This document shows positions 29,867 to 39,863 of a DNA stretch of 64,000 nucleotides, piece after piece. Source of the DNA: Fluctibacter corallii (lineage in GTDB: Bacteria; Pseudomonadota; Gammaproteobacteria; Enterobacterales; Alteromonadaceae); contig NZ_JAOWKX010000008.1 of assembly GCF_025751585.1 (NCBI RefSeq), positions 62,001-126,000 on the forward strand. The letters are read 5' to 3'. The notes under the pieces are model-generated. The model saw nothing but the letters and a program-made list of their open reading frames with translations, had not been told where the DNA came from and did not search any database. Within the stretch, counting starts at the first letter, position 1, and each line of letters starts with the position of its first letter. The position numbers and the translations under genes are program-made.

Positions 29867-30883
29867 TTAGCAGTTATAGTATGTCTTATACCAATTTACA
29901 AAATTGCCAATCCCTTCTTTTATGGTCGTCTGAGGACGATAATTCACATCTTCCACCAATGCTTCTACATCTGCATAGGTATCTGGAACGTCGCCAGGTT
30001 GCAGCGGAAGAAGCTCTTTCTCGGCTTTTTTGCCCAGCGCGTCTTCTAACGTTTCAATGTAGTTAAGCAACTGAACTGGAGACTGATTCCCAATGTTGTA
30101 AACGCGCCAAGGTGCTTTACTTGTACCAGGATCAGGCTTCTCACCGCTCCATTGCTCATTCGGCTGCGCTGTATGATCTAGCGTACGAATAATTCCTTCT
30201 ACGATGTCATCGATGTACGTAAAGTCTCTGCGGTGATTACCGTAGTTAAATACCTTAATCGGATCGCCTTCCATAATCGCCTTAGTGAACAAGAATAAGG
30301 CCATATCGGGACGTCCCCACGGGCCATATACCGTAAAGAATCTTAGTCCAGTTGTCGGCAAATTATATAAATGGCTATAAGTATGGGCCATCAACTCGTT
30401 GGCTTTTTTACTTGCTGCATAAAGAGACAAAGGATGATCAACATTATCGTGAACAGAAAATGGCATAGACTCATTCGCGCCATAAACCGAGCTCGATGAT
30501 GCGTAAACCAAGTGCGCAACTTTGTTATGTCGGCAGCCTTCTAGAATATTAGTAAAACCAACAATATTAGCGTCAATATACGCATGAGGATTCTCAATGG
30601 AGTATCTCACACCAGCTTGCGCCGCTAGGTGTACCACTTTATCAAACTTGTGTTCTTCGAAAAGCGAGGCCATCCCCTCACGATCTTCAACCCCCATCTT
30701 TACAAATGTAAAGTTGTACGCTTTTTCATGCTGTTCAATACGCTTAAGACGATCATATTTCAAATTGACATCGTAATAGTCGTTGATGTTATCCAGCCCG
30801 ACAACCTCGTCACCACGCTCAAGTAAATACAGGCTTACATGAGAACCAATAAAACCTGCTGCACCAGTAACCAACACTTTCAT
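29867..30883 (-). CDS. NAD-dependent nucleotide-sugar epimerase (UDP-glucuronate 4-epimerase type)
   Basis: A 338-residue extended short-chain dehydrogenase. The NAD loop is [17 protein letters not shown], the catalytic YAASKK (YxxxK) follows SSSSVYG, and the [14 protein letters not shown] segment is typical of UDP-uronate 4-epimerases. Eleven bases separate it from the upstream nucleotide-sugar dehydrogenase, so the pair probably makes a UDP-uronic acid for surface polysaccharide. The exact sugar (GlcA/GalA or the N-acetyl forms) is not decided by sequence. Confidence 0.85.
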   Translation of the reverse strand: MKVLVTGAAGFIGSHVSLYLLERGDEVVGLDNINDYYDVNLKYDRLKRIEQHEKAYNFTFVKMGVEDREGMASLFEEHKFDKVVHLAAQAGVRYSIENPHAYIDANIVGFTNILEGCRHNKVAHLVYASSSSVYGANESMPFSVHDNVDHPLSLYAASKKANELMAHTYSHLYNLPTTGLRFFTVYGPWGRPDMALFLFTKAIMEGDPIKVFNYGNHRRDFTYIDDIVEGIIRTLDHTAQPNEQWSGEKPDPGTSKAPWRVYNIGNQSPVQLLNYIETLEDALGKKAEKELLPLQPGDVPDTYADVEALVEDVNYRPQTTIKEGIGNFVNWYKTYYNC

Positions 30884-30893
30884 AACTTAATTC

Positions 30894-32174
30894 CTACAGC
30901 CTAATATCGACATCTTTTTTATCAAAGATGTATTTTAAATCATAAATCACGCTGTCTGCTTTCCCAAGCGCGCGTAATTCTTCACCCGATAGCGCCTTAA
31001 ACTCATTGTGAGCAACGGCGGCAATGATGGCGTCATACTTACCTAATTCAGGTTTATCAATCAAAGACAAACCGTATTCTTCCGCTACTTCGTCTGATTC
31101 AGCCCAAGGGTCGTAAATGTCTAAGTTAACATGATAATTCGTCAGTTCATGAGCAATATCAACGACTTTGGTGTTACGAATATCAGGGCAATTTTCCTTG
31201 AAGGTTATTCCCATCAACAACACGTTAGCACCCGTCACCATTATCTTCCGTTGCAACATGGTTTTTACTAATCGACTGACAACGTATTCACCCATATTGT
31301 CATTAATGCGACGCCCAGCCAAAATCACTTGTGGGTGGTGTCCCATTTCTTCCGCTTTATGGGTCAAGTAATATGGGTCTACACCAATACAGTGACCACC
31401 AACTAAACCGGGGCGGAAAGGCAAGAAGTTCCATTTACTGCCCGCAGCAAGTAATACTTCTTCAGTATCAATGCCCATGCGTGAAAATATCATGGCAAGT
31501 TCATTAATAAGGGCAATATTCAAGTCTCGTTGCGTGTTCTCGATCACTTTTGCAGCCTCTGCAACCTTGATCGATGATGCTTTATGCGTGCCAGCCTCAA
31601 TAATGGTGCGATAAAGCGCATCTACCTTTTCTGCAATCTGCTCATTCGAACCAGACGTCACCTTGACAATATTTTCAAGCCGGTGTTTTTTGTCACCTGG
31701 ATTGATACGTTCTGGGCTATACCCTGCATAGAAATCCTGATTGAAAACCAACCCCGATACTTTCTCAATTATTGGAATACAATCTTCTTCTGTTGCACCA
31801 GGATAAACGGTTGATTCATAGATAACTGTGGTGCCTTTAGTGATGACTCCACCAATCATCTCACTGGCTTTCACAAGCGGAGTCAGATCTGGCTGCTTAT
31901 TTTTATCAATCGGCGTAGGAACGGTAACAATAATGTAATCGACATCAGCGATGTCTTGAGGATTGCAGCTGTAACTGAGAGATTTCACCGACGCAAGCTC
32001 TTCATCAGACACTTCAAGTGTATGATCATGCCCCGACTTAAGTTCTTCAATTCGAGCTTGGTTAATATCAAAACCAATTGTTGTGAATTTTTTACCAAAT
32101 GCCACTGCCAATGGCAACCCTACGTAGCCCAGACCAATGACAGCAATTTTGGTATTTTGATCAATCGTTACCAA
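30894..32174 (-). CDS. Nucleotide-sugar dehydrogenase (TviB/WbpO-like UDP-N-acetylhexosamine 6-dehydrogenase)
   Basis: A 426-residue UDP-glucose/GDP-mannose dehydrogenase family enzyme. It has the NAD-binding [42 protein letters not shown] and the catalytic cysteine in [15 protein letters not shown]. The [11 protein letters not shown] and [12 protein letters not shown] pattern is that of TviB/WbpO, which oxidise UDP-GlcNAc or UDP-GalNAc to uronic acids. It differs from the WecC-like paralogue at 48402-49658. It is co-transcribed with the epimerase. Confidence 0.86.
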   Translation of the reverse strand: MVTIDQNTKIAVIGLGYVGLPLAVAFGKKFTTIGFDINQARIEELKSGHDHTLEVSDEELASVKSLSYSCNPQDIADVDYIIVTVPTPIDKNKQPDLTPLVKASEMIGGVITKGTTVIYESTVYPGATEEDCIPIIEKVSGLVFNQDFYAGYSPERINPGDKKHRLENIVKVTSGSNEQIAEKVDALYRTIIEAGTHKASSIKVAEAAKVIENTQRDLNIALINELAMIFSRMGIDTEEVLLAAGSKWNFLPFRPGLVGGHCIGVDPYYLTHKAEEMGHHPQVILAGRRINDNMGEYVVSRLVKTMLQRKIMVTGANVLLMGITFKENCPDIRNTKVVDIAHELTNYHVNLDIYDPWAESDEVAEEYGLSLIDKPELGKYDAIIAAVAHNEFKALSGEELRALGKADSVIYDLKYIFDKKDVDIRL

Positions 32175-32298
32175 CTGCTAACTCCTTCTTAGCATCTGTT
32201 TATTCTTTTTCTGCGCCAAGCCGAATAGAGGCTCCGTCAACGCAGTTCACTTATTTTTTATGGTATCACAGCAATAACACAATGTTACGAAATTACTG

Positions 32299-33378
32299 CT
32301 AAGTTCTCGCACTATCTTTGCCAAATACTAACCCCATTATCCCCAGACAGGATTTCACTACCACATGTTTTAAAAATGTGATTATCGGCATCTTTAGAAT
32401 ATGTCCACGCCAATATACGACATATTTAGCGAATTTAGTTACGCCGTGCGTAAGCGCAGAATGGTCGGGTACAACTGCGTTAGGATAAATGTGTTTACAC
32501 AAGTATGTTTGCCAGCTTCCACGCAATAAATTCAAAGCAAACGGATCAGGAACTGCTGTATTGAAAAATAGGCGTAGCATGTAAAAGCAACAGCCTAATT
32601 CAAATAGTTTGTTGTCTTGTTCTGCCAGAGCAACGGTACGTTCGATGAGTTCAGAAGAGTCTGGCGCAGACAGTAATAAGTGTAAGTCAAATAAGTCACG
32701 AAAACCTCGGCTAACATCTTCATTCAACATCAAATGGATAACCGAATGTAACACCATCGCTTCACGTCGAAAAACACGCCCCTTAGCGCACAAAACTGAA
32801 GCGTGGGTATAAAGATTGATATCAGGTGCTTTCCCACTGATGGGCAAATATAAGTTATGGTGCAAATCGAGTACCGTGCCACGTATAGGGTGAAAAAATG
32901 GTGGTAGCTCATGAGCCAGATCACGATAATAATGATCGTCGTATTCAGTCATCTCTTCGTGTTTCCAGCCAGCGCTTAATAATGCGGCTTCAGCCTTAAG
33001 CAAGTACTCACGCTTTACCCACACGTCAATGTCATTTAAGAATCGCCCCTGACTGTTTGCTGTACCCGCTAAGGCATAAGCGGCCCCCTTCAAGAAAACG
33101 GGTGTGACCCCTTCAGCTTCCAATATTGCAGACATTTGGGTACATTCAAACAGAACTTGCTTTTTTTGCCTTTCCGCTAACTTTGCTGCTGACTGCATGT
33201 GTCGCCATACCCAATGTGGAATGCAGCTAGTTTTGTCTGACTCATAATATGCAAAGTACGCAGCAGCAAGCAGTTTAGATTCTCGCAACACTGATAAGAG
33301 CAGACTCCACGTCTCATCAGTAAATTCTGAGAGATGGCTTCTTCCCGTTATAAAATCGGCCAAAAAAGCGATTTTCAT
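32299..33378 (-). CDS. Nucleotidyltransferase family protein of the HPr-rel-A cassette
   Basis: About 359 residues, starting at the ATG at 33378, which has GAGGGG at ideal distance (in-frame ATG/TTG codons up to 33399 exist and overlap the kinase gene). The central FLKGAAYALAG ... RFLNDIDVWVK segment is the nucleotidyltransferase core, with the acidic DID pair, of the uncharacterised NTP_transf_5-type family. That family often accompanies HprK-like kinases and PqqD-like proteins in peptide-modification or HPr-rel-A loci. It is last of four tightly packed genes. Substrate unknown. Confidence 0.75.
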   Translation of the reverse strand: MKIAFLADFITGRSHLSEFTDETWSLLLSVLRESKLLAAAYFAYYESDKTSCIPHWVWRHMQSAAKLAERQKKQVLFECTQMSAILEAEGVTPVFLKGAAYALAGTANSQGRFLNDIDVWVKREYLLKAEAALLSAGWKHEEMTEYDDHYYRDLAHELPPFFHPIRGTVLDLHHNLYLPISGKAPDINLYTHASVLCAKGRVFRREAMVLHSVIHLMLNEDVSRGFRDLFDLHLLLSAPDSSELIERTVALAEQDNKLFELGCCFYMLRLFFNTAVPDPFALNLLRGSWQTYLCKHIYPNAVVPDHSALTHGVTKFAKYVVYWRGHILKMPIITFLKHVVVKSCLGIMGLVFGKDSART

Positions 33379-33386
33379 CTTGCCCC

Positions 33387-34232
33387 TCATTGAGAGCACA
33401 CCTCGTTGTCTAAAAACGAAGCGATATCAGCCAAGTCAGAATATACCGCGCTGTAGGTACTGGCTTTTTCAAGAACGCCAGATAAAGCACAAAATCCCGT
33501 TTCGCCTAAAACATGGTAATTAAACGCGTTATCAACTAAATATTGAAACGTATCTGTTTGATTGACTAATGTGATTGAGGTTTGCGCATTTTTTTCGTAT
33601 TGAGGAAATACCACCGCTGCAATTGGCACGCTTTCTAGCCTAGCATAATCAGACCATTTCAAGGTTTTAACGTGAGCAACAGTGCCTTTAATGGTATCAA
33701 AGCAGCGGGGTGTAACCGTTGCCGTGGGAAACCTCTTTTCAATAATGTCTATCGAGTTATTTTTCAAGCAAACAGGCCGATACAGAGGGCGTACTGTATA
33801 TGTCTGAAAGTCAATCACAGCCATTTCATCAGAGTAAACCGTCCACCCTGACAACCCAAGAAAAGCACTCAATGTACTTTTTCCCGAACCTGGTAATGCC
33901 GGAAAAATAATCGCTTTATTATTTTTTACCAATACAGCTGCATGTAATAACAAATGGTCAAACACATGCGCACTGATACACCAATTCATGCCCCACTCTA
34001 ACAACGGATACGCCTGTGACCTCGGCATAGGTTTAAAGGGCGAAGAAGCATCAGCAAAAAATTTAATCTGCGGGCGAATCCATCGGCGAATGTATGACTC
34101 TGTTTTCAACGATATAGAGAAGTCTGCACGATCTACATTGGGCGCATCACCATAGATCGTATTCGCATTAATCAATGCTTGTTGAGTAGCTGTGTGCAAT
34201 TTGAAGGAATACAAGCCAGCATTGATGATCAC
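33387..34232 (-). CDS. HprK-related kinase A (HPr-rel-A system)
   Basis: A 281-residue protein related to the C-terminal domain of HPr kinase/phosphorylase. The P-loop is LPGSGKSTLSAFLGLSG (about residues 114-130), followed by SDEMAVID with a conserved acidic pair. It lacks the N-terminal domain of true HprK, and no HPr gene is present. In HPr-rel-A systems the phosphorylation target is unknown. It overlaps the PqqD-like gene by 4 bases and is followed by the nucleotidyltransferase gene. Confidence 0.82.
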   Translation of the reverse strand: MIINAGLYSFKLHTATQQALINANTIYGDAPNVDRADFSISLKTESYIRRWIRPQIKFFADASSPFKPMPRSQAYPLLEWGMNWCISAHVFDHLLLHAAVLVKNNKAIIFPALPGSGKSTLSAFLGLSGWTVYSDEMAVIDFQTYTVRPLYRPVCLKNNSIDIIEKRFPTATVTPRCFDTIKGTVAHVKTLKWSDYARLESVPIAAVVFPQYEKNAQTSITLVNQTDTFQYLVDNAFNYHVLGETGFCALSGVLEKASTYSAVYSDLADIASFLDNEVCSQ

Positions 34233-34507
34233 GAGCAGGTGTCCTTATCTAGGAACCAATTATCAGACAACCAGTTGAGCACCTCATTGGCTTCTGACTC
34301 ACTCACGTTAAGCCAATCACAAAATTGTACCAATGAAAATGTGGACTTAGACTCGATCGCTCGACGCAAAAAAGACGTGTTTTCAGGTGATGCTATATTC
34401 AAGGTCACCGTATTTCCACTATACTGCGAGAACAAAGCAACACCGCTTTCATCTGAAAACGGTGTACTTAAAATATCATCACTAAATCGGTATGTCGGCA
34501 GAGACAC
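34229..34507 (-). CDS. PqqD-like protein of the HPr-rel-A system
   Basis: About 92 residues. The frame is open to a GTG at 34576 that would overlap the preceding gene by 61 bases; the GTG at 34507, eight bases after that gene's stop, is the start chosen here, though neither has a strong ribosome-binding site. The part SDESGVALFSQYSGNTVTLN followed by a helical tail (NEVLNWLSDNWFLD) resembles the PqqD/RRE fold used as a peptide chaperone in RiPP pathways. The family call rests partly on the neighbouring HprK-like kinase and nucleotidyltransferase genes. Confidence 0.65.
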   Translation of the reverse strand: MSLPTYRFSDDILSTPFSDESGVALFSQYSGNTVTLNIASPENTSFLRRAIESKSTFSLVQFCDWLNVSESEANEVLNWLSDNWFLDKDTCS

Positions 34508-34515
34508 CGGCTGTT

Positions 34516-35211
34516 CTATGCGCAGGGCAATTGCGTAACAACAAAGCCAGAGACAGGTTCGCCGCTCATGTTCCACGAAATAGCAGAGACACTCTCTGGA
34601 CGGCCTTGATTGATCTCAGAATAGGCGAACAATAAAATGTCCGTTACTAATTGCTGCGCGGCTTGCATGTTACCTTGATAGCCCGAGCCATAAAAACCGT
34701 AATAGGCGTTCAAATAGACCGCAGCCAAATGATACAGCATATTACCATCGCCTGAACCATTGCTCGCCAAAGCAGCAGCCAAATTGTCACTCGAAGTAAT
34801 AAGATCCTGCGGCAGCCCCATGCTTACATTGGTAATGAAGTTTTCAATCGAAGTTTTGTAGCACTCGCGATAGGACTTCTTCATTGCTTTTTTATCACTG
34901 TTACGCATGTTGGAGTGGTTTACTTCTTGAATTTTCTGATTCAAATTCAAGAATGCACCTTGCACACCGTTACGGGTTTTCCAAAAACCTGGTGAACGAC
35001 CATTAGGTAATACTGGCATACTACATTGATGCTTATCTGCGTGCGCAGCTGACATGTTTCCTGACATTGCGCCTGATACAGAACACGCTCCCCATACTGA
35101 TTGTGCAGGGAGAGAGGTGATCACGATACCGCTACCCGCTTTTTTTAGGAATCTTCTACGATCCTTAACAACAGACAACGTTGACTTTTCCATGCCTTCC
35201 TGATTACTCAT
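34516..35211 (-). CDS. Tat-signal secreted protein heading the HPr-rel-A operon, function unknown
   Basis: A 231-residue protein not matched to a characterised family. A twin-arginine signal (DRRRFLKKAGSGIVITSLPA, about residues 17-36) predicts folded export. The mature part has an SPGFWKTRNG motif (about residue 73), similar to GFWK motifs seen in bacterial surface proteins, and cysteines near residues 42, 63, 119 and at the very C-terminus (QLPCA). GAGG precedes the ATG at 35211; an ATG at 35193 also has AGGAAGG. A sigma-54 promoter with the element shared by the PEP-CTERM genes precedes it, and the PqqD-like, kinase and nucleotidyltransferase genes follow. It may be the substrate of that cassette (inference). 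Confidence 0.7.
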   Translation of the reverse strand: MSNQEGMEKSTLSVVKDRRRFLKKAGSGIVITSLPAQSVWGACSVSGAMSGNMSAAHADKHQCSMPVLPNGRSPGFWKTRNGVQGAFLNLNQKIQEVNHSNMRNSDKKAMKKSYRECYKTSIENFITNVSMGLPQDLITSSDNLAAALASNGSGDGNMLYHLAAVYLNAYYGFYGSGYQGNMQAAQQLVTDILLFAYSEINQGRPESVSAISWNMSGEPVSGFVVTQLPCA

Positions 35212-35261
35212 TGCTCAACCTCAATTGGGGGTACATCTAATGCGCTAACTAGACATTCTCT

Positions 35262-35276
35262 GCAAAATCCAAGCCA
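35262..35276 (-). promoter_or_regulatory. Sigma-54 promoter of the Tat-protein/HPr-rel-A operon
   Basis: The minus-strand sequence TGGCTTGGATTTTGC matches the -24/-12 consensus TGGCACG-N4-TTGC, with GG and GC exactly 10 bases apart. It lies 50 bases before the ATG at 35211. Confidence 0.75.
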
Positions 35277-35327
35277 AATCACAAACCTTTGAAAAATATA
35301 GGTTTTACAGGCTAACAGAGCGCTTTT

Positions 35328-35344
35328 TGTAAAAAATACTGACA
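35328..35344 (-). promoter_or_regulatory. Shared 17-base upstream element (putative sigma-54 activator site)
   Basis: The minus-strand sequence TGTCAGTATTTTTTACA is the closest match to the element found before all four PEP-CTERM genes. It ends 51 bases upstream of the sigma-54 box. It is an imperfect dyad (TGTCA ... TTACA). Confidence 0.65.
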
Positions 35345-35345
35345 C

Positions 35346-36119
35346 TTACTTAAGCTCATCTTGAATTGATGAAAGCAAAGTGCGTAAATATTTTACAGGT
35401 ATCGCGTAAGTAATGCCACTCGGATTTGATAATACCGTTTCTTTGGATTCTTTAACGAATACCTTATTAATAATACCCACAACATTTCCCGTTTCAACAT
35501 CGTATAAAGCACTACCACTGTTACCTGGGTAGGCTGTTGCATCTAACTGATAAATTAAATAAGGGTGCTTTAAGCGTCTTATAATTTGGGGGGTTAAGGC
35601 GGAAGAAGAATGCATGGGTCGAACAATAGGCGTAACTGCTGAAATAATACCGCGATGTGTAGCGGGGAAAAGCCCTAACACCGCGCCAATTGGAAACCCG
35701 GTAAAACCGACTTCTGTTCCCTCTACCACCGAGTCTTTATTATCTAATGTTAAGGCTGGCAACGCCCTATTGATTTTTAAAATAGCCAAATCATGAATGA
35801 CATCAAAGGTCAGCACCTCTGCGTCTAGAATGTCTGGATTATTTCCTGTACCAACAAATACGACGCGCTTTTCAAGAACCTCCGTATCTAACGGCTTCTC
35901 TACTACATGATAGTTTGTCACTATCAAGGTGCCGTCTCCAATCGCAAATCCACTCCCTTCCAGTCGCGCACGCGGAGATGCGAGAGGGTTAAAGACGCCA
36001 ATTCCTACAACCGATGGTTTTATCTTCGGAATGATATTCTGCAACGCTGTCGCCGACACCTGTGGTAATAAACACAAGCCAACTACTAACAAAAATATTT
36101 TGCACATGCGAAGCGTCAT
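35346..36119 (-). CDS. Secreted trypsin-like serine protease
   Basis: A 257-residue chymotrypsin-fold protease with a signal peptide (hydrophobic to about residue 24, ending VSATA). The catalytic triad is visible: His in IVTNYHVVE, Asp in IHDLAILKIN and Ser in TAYPGNSGSALYD. There is no PDZ domain, so it is a short DegP/S1C-like or V8-like enzyme. It likely acts in the periplasm or outside the cell. It is divergent from the patatin gene and precedes the Tat-protein operon, whose upstream element starts right at its 3' end. Confidence 0.88.
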   Translation of the reverse strand: MTLRMCKIFLLVVGLCLLPQVSATALQNIIPKIKPSVVGIGVFNPLASPRARLEGSGFAIGDGTLIVTNYHVVEKPLDTEVLEKRVVFVGTGNNPDILDAEVLTFDVIHDLAILKINRALPALTLDNKDSVVEGTEVGFTGFPIGAVLGLFPATHRGIISAVTPIVRPMHSSSALTPQIIRRLKHPYLIYQLDATAYPGNSGSALYDVETGNVVGIINKVFVKESKETVLSNPSGITYAIPVKYLRTLLSSIQDELK

Positions 36120-36253
36120 GATGTCTCCTTAATCTATTCGCTTATTGGGTAATCTGCGTTGTAATATTAACAACGTTAGCGTAAGTGAAGTTTGCCGAAT
36201 CATGTATTAATTGACTATGGTAAAGCTAATACATCTTAACTGTAACATACCCT

Positions 36254-37171
36254 ATGAGGATAGTTCCGCCTACATCATTTGAACAAAATTCGACGATAAA
36301 ACATGAAGATATCACGCGAATTGTTCCCATTTTCTCTGGGGGAGGTACACGCTTAACGGCGCACATTGGCATATTGCATGCGCTCGAATCTTTACCCCTC
36401 GCTATTTCACATATGGTGGGAGTGTCAGGTGGCTCTATCGTATCGGCGCTTTACTGCAGCGGCATGAAGCTTGACGATATCATGGCGTTAGCTATCGAGA
36501 CTGATTTTAAGCAATTTAGAGGATATTCACTTTTTCGCCTATTGAAAGATGGGGGCTTAAGTGACGGCGAACACTTTGAACAGTGGATGGACAAAAAACT
36601 CAGAGGTCTCACGTTTGCAGATATTGAGTACGACCTCAGTATTGTCGCTACAGATGTTAATGGCGGCGGACCTGTTATATTTAATCGAGAATATACGCCT
36701 GAACTAAAAGTGTCAGCGGCAGTGAGGTTTTCAATGTCTATTCCGTTGATATTCAGTTTTAAACCTTTTCGCGATTATGTGTTAACCGATGGCGCTATTT
36801 TATCTGAAGATGCCTTATTCAACGATTGGACTGGCGACGCGACACCAAATCTCTGCTTCAGGCTCCGTGGGGCACAAACCAAAACGGATAAAAAGCGTGC
36901 AAAATTTTTTCAGTTACCTGAATTTATATTTATGCTTATTCGCACATTTATGACCGCCCTCTCTAGAGAATACGTACATGCAAACCACTGGCACAATACT
37001 ATCGTTGTCGATACGGGAGAGATCTCCTCCGTCGAATTCAACCTGACGAAAGAGCAAAAGTTTACGCTATACAAACAGGGTTTTGACACTGCAATGATGT
37101 ATGTGCCCAAAAAACTCAATTTACAACTTGAGACGAACGTACCTGACATAACAAATAGAATGAAAACATGA
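36254..37171 (+). CDS. Patatin-like phospholipase
   Basis: A 305-residue patatin-domain lipid hydrolase without a signal peptide. The oxyanion loop is FSGGGTRLTAHIG (about residues 28-40), the nucleophile serine is in GVSGGS (about residue 58) and the catalytic aspartate is in DGAI (about residue 180). It heads a run of forward genes with the exosortase-associated acyltransferase and an FAD oxidoreductase, so a role in membrane-lipid or acyl-product turnover is plausible but inferred. Confidence 0.88.
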   Translation: MRIVPPTSFEQNSTIKHEDITRIVPIFSGGGTRLTAHIGILHALESLPLAISHMVGVSGGSIVSALYCSGMKLDDIMALAIETDFKQFRGYSLFRLLKDGGLSDGEHFEQWMDKKLRGLTFADIEYDLSIVATDVNGGGPVIFNREYTPELKVSAAVRFSMSIPLIFSFKPFRDYVLTDGAILSEDALFNDWTGDATPNLCFRLRGAQTKTDKKRAKFFQLPEFIFMLIRTFMTALSREYVHANHWHNTIVVDTGEISSVEFNLTKEQKFTLYKQGFDTAMMYVPKKLNLQLETNVPDITNRMKT

Positions 37172-37278
37172 ATTTATTGATAGATTTATGTTTTGATATG
37201 GTTATGATAGAAAGGGTTAAATAACGTGATAATTTAGATTAGTAGTACGGTCGTCACATTAAAAATTTGGGAACGAAC

Positions 37279-38034
37279 ATGCTGACGAATACGCTGGCAC
37301 AAAATTTTTTCAGCTACTTTGAAGTAGTCATCGCGGACACCAAGGATCTTCGCGAAGAGTCTTATCGCATTCGACACAATGTGTACTCTCAAGAGCTAGG
37401 GTGGGAACCGACTACAGAGTCGGGTTTTGAAACAGATGAGTGCGATGGATACGCCATACCACTTTTACTGAAGCACAAAACTTCAGGGCAGTTTGCTGGC
37501 ACTGTCAGACTGGTCGTACCACCAAAAGACCAATTAGAAAAACAACTCCCATTTGAACTTCATTGCATAGAATCTGTTAGAAAAGATCTGGTTGACCCTA
37601 AACAATTAGAACGTGGCATGTTTGGAGAAATTTCACGCCTTGCTGTACCTGCTACCTTCAGAAAACGGAAAGGCGAGCAAGAGCAAGCGTTTATCATTAA
37701 CGATATGCAGCACCCTCCCCCATTCACTGAAGATGAACGTCGCAACTTCCCCAATATTGCGATAGGCCTTTACTTATCGGTAATAGCAATGTGCGATTTG
37801 CTGGGACACTCCCATATGTTTGTGGTTGTGGAACCTCGGCTTGCTCGAAGATTGAGTCGATTAGGGATCAATTTTACCCAGGTAGGAAATGAACTTGATT
37901 ACCATGGCATACGTGCGCTATTTGTTCTTGAGAGAGAAAACTTTTCATCAAAACTCAGCGTAGAAATGTTGGAAATGTACGTATTGGTTAAATCATCAAT
38001 GCAGTCTCAAATGACCGCATTGAACATGCTGTAG
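37279..38034 (+). CDS. PEP-CTERM/exosortase system-associated acyltransferase (N-acyl amino acid synthase type)
   Basis: About 251 residues from the ATG at 37279 (a TTG at 37267 is also open). The pattern LREESYRIRHNVYSQELGWEP, with ERGMFGEISRLAVPATFRKR, belongs to the GNAT-fold family of autoinducer-synthase-like N-acyltransferases that is a marker of exosortase A loci. Relatives join an acyl chain to an amino acid or amine. The acyl carrier protein and acyl-CoA ligase at 50.8-52.8 kb may supply its acyl donor. Confidence 0.85.
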   Translation: MLTNTLAQNFFSYFEVVIADTKDLREESYRIRHNVYSQELGWEPTTESGFETDECDGYAIPLLLKHKTSGQFAGTVRLVVPPKDQLEKQLPFELHCIESVRKDLVDPKQLERGMFGEISRLAVPATFRKRKGEQEQAFIINDMQHPPPFTEDERRNFPNIAIGLYLSVIAMCDLLGHSHMFVVVEPRLARRLSRLGINFTQVGNELDYHGIRALFVLERENFSSKLSVEMLEMYVLVKSSMQSQMTALNML

Positions 38035-38181
38035 CCTACTGATGTAACAACAAATCACTGTCAACGTAACAATAGGTGCCTATTATTGAAATAGTAAGTG
38101 AGTGAATGTTCACACTTAATGCTTTTCAGTAGCGCATCTGTCGTCTAATATGAGCTATTGGATTTTAAACACAACGAAAAG

Positions 38182-39813
38182 ATGTCTATTTTCGAAATAA
38201 TTAACAAGGGACTTTCCCAAGACTCTGAAGCAATCATTTTCGATGCGCCCGAGGCCACATTGAAATTTGGTCGTACCACATTTTCCGAGAATGTACATCT
38301 TGCTGCTGCGGTCACTGTTAAAAAACGCACGACAATCTCAACATTACTGAAATTAGCTAATGAACACCATTTTGCATTGTACCCGATTAGTACAGGGAAC
38401 AATTGGGGATACGGTTCAATCGCAGAGTCCAAAGATAAGCCACGTGTTATAATAGACTTGTCTCAGTTGAAGGGCATTTACCCTGCCAGCAAAGAGCTTG
38501 GTTTAATCACTGTTGAACCAGGTGTAACCCAACAAGATTTGTTCGATTACTTAGCTCAAAATGATTGGCCATACATGACGCCCGTTACTGGGGCTGGCCC
38601 TAACTGCAGTATACTAAGCAACGCCCTAGAAAGGGGATACGGCATTACTCCCCACGCCATGCACTTTGATGCAGTAACGGCGATGAAAGTCTACCTACCT
38701 CATCCTGATTTATGCCATGAGGAAATGTCTTCTGCAATTTCAGAGCTTGATAAAAGCGGCAGTGATTTTATCGACAAAACCTTTAAACATGGTCTTGGGC
38801 CTGCGGTAGATGGCCTATTTACACAAAGTAATTTAGGCATTGTCACTGAATGTACTATACGTTTAGCCAAAAGAAGAAGTTTTAGCTCTTTCTACTTGCG
38901 TTGCTTTGATAAACAAGGCCTGCCCAAGTTGGTTAACTTTATTCATCAGGTACTGCAAGAATTTGAAGGCGTGGTCGGTTCCATTAACTTAATGGATAAA
39001 AATCGAGTTATCTCTATGACAGCTGACAATCCCAATCCAGCTGACATTCACAGAGTGATGACCTCTGAACAGGTTTCGAAGATTGAAAAAGAACACGGCA
39101 CCCCAGAATGGATGATAATCGGTACTATATACGGGAATAAACGTGTCGTTGATGCCTCTGAAAAAGAAATTAAAAAAATGGCTCGAGGTACGGGCAGTAT
39201 TATTTTCTCATCATCCCCTTTACTCAGTTTAGCTAATCAACTCACAAAAGCGCCTTTTTTAAAATCATTATCCGTAGTTAAAAAGGTGAAAGGCCAGCTC
39301 GATGCGCTTGAAGAAGGCCAAGAGCTGATGTTGGGCAAACCAAACCAGTTAGCGCTTAAACTCGCTTACTGGCGTAATGCGTATTGCACACCAGACAAGA
39401 CAAAATCACTGTTACCCGACAAAGATAAATGCGGGCTATTGTGGTATGCGCCCTTGATTCCAATGTGCGCCGATAAAATTGACGAATATGTCGCAATGAT
39501 CCGCGACATTACGCCTAAGTACGGCGTTGAGCCACTGATTACCTTTACCAATTTACGCCATGATTGCATTGACTCAACTGTTCCCATTTTATTCAATCTT
39601 GAGGATCCAGAAGCGGTAGACCAATCCAAAGCCTGTTTAGAGGAATTAGTGAGCGTAGGCAGACAGAAAGGCTTTGTTCCCTATCGCCTCAATATTGAAC
39701 AACAAGCTTCGCTGCTCGATAAAAACGCTATTTACTGGCAGGCAGTGGATAACATCAAATCCTCGCTTGATCCAAACAGAATAATTAGTCCGGGAAGATA
39801 CAATCCTCGATAG
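38182..39813 (+). CDS. FAD-binding oxidoreductase, vanillyl-alcohol oxidase/4-cresol dehydrogenase type
   Basis: About 543 residues from the ATG at 38182 (a TTG at 38158 is also open). The PCMH-type FAD domain shows YPISTGNNWGYGS, then VEPGVTQQDLFDYL and VTGAGPNCSILSNALERGYG. The C-terminal cap ends DPNRIISPGRY. Such enzymes oxidise para-substituted phenols or related alcohols, but the substrate here is unknown. There is no signal peptide. It follows the acyltransferase gene and may modify the same small product. Confidence 0.82.
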   Translation: MSIFEIINKGLSQDSEAIIFDAPEATLKFGRTTFSENVHLAAAVTVKKRTTISTLLKLANEHHFALYPISTGNNWGYGSIAESKDKPRVIIDLSQLKGIYPASKELGLITVEPGVTQQDLFDYLAQNDWPYMTPVTGAGPNCSILSNALERGYGITPHAMHFDAVTAMKVYLPHPDLCHEEMSSAISELDKSGSDFIDKTFKHGLGPAVDGLFTQSNLGIVTECTIRLAKRRSFSSFYLRCFDKQGLPKLVNFIHQVLQEFEGVVGSINLMDKNRVISMTADNPNPADIHRVMTSEQVSKIEKEHGTPEWMIIGTIYGNKRVVDASEKEIKKMARGTGSIIFSSSPLLSLANQLTKAPFLKSLSVVKKVKGQLDALEEGQELMLGKPNQLALKLAYWRNAYCTPDKTKSLLPDKDKCGLLWYAPLIPMCADKIDEYVAMIRDITPKYGVEPLITFTNLRHDCIDSTVPILFNLEDPEAVDQSKACLEELVSVGRQKGFVPYRLNIEQQASLLDKNAIYWQAVDNIKSSLDPNRIISPGRYNPR

Positions 39814-39863
39814 CGGCTGTCTGCGGTATACCTCTCAGAAGAGATAGATATTCACCAATAAAT

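Noticed and set aside
32299..34507. Lasso-peptide gene cluster
   Set aside because: The HprK-like kinase, PqqD-like and nucleotidyltransferase genes recall lasso loci, but no precursor peptide, transglutaminase-like protease or adjacent cyclase is present; the Asn-synthase-like gene is about 28 kb away in an exosortase operon.
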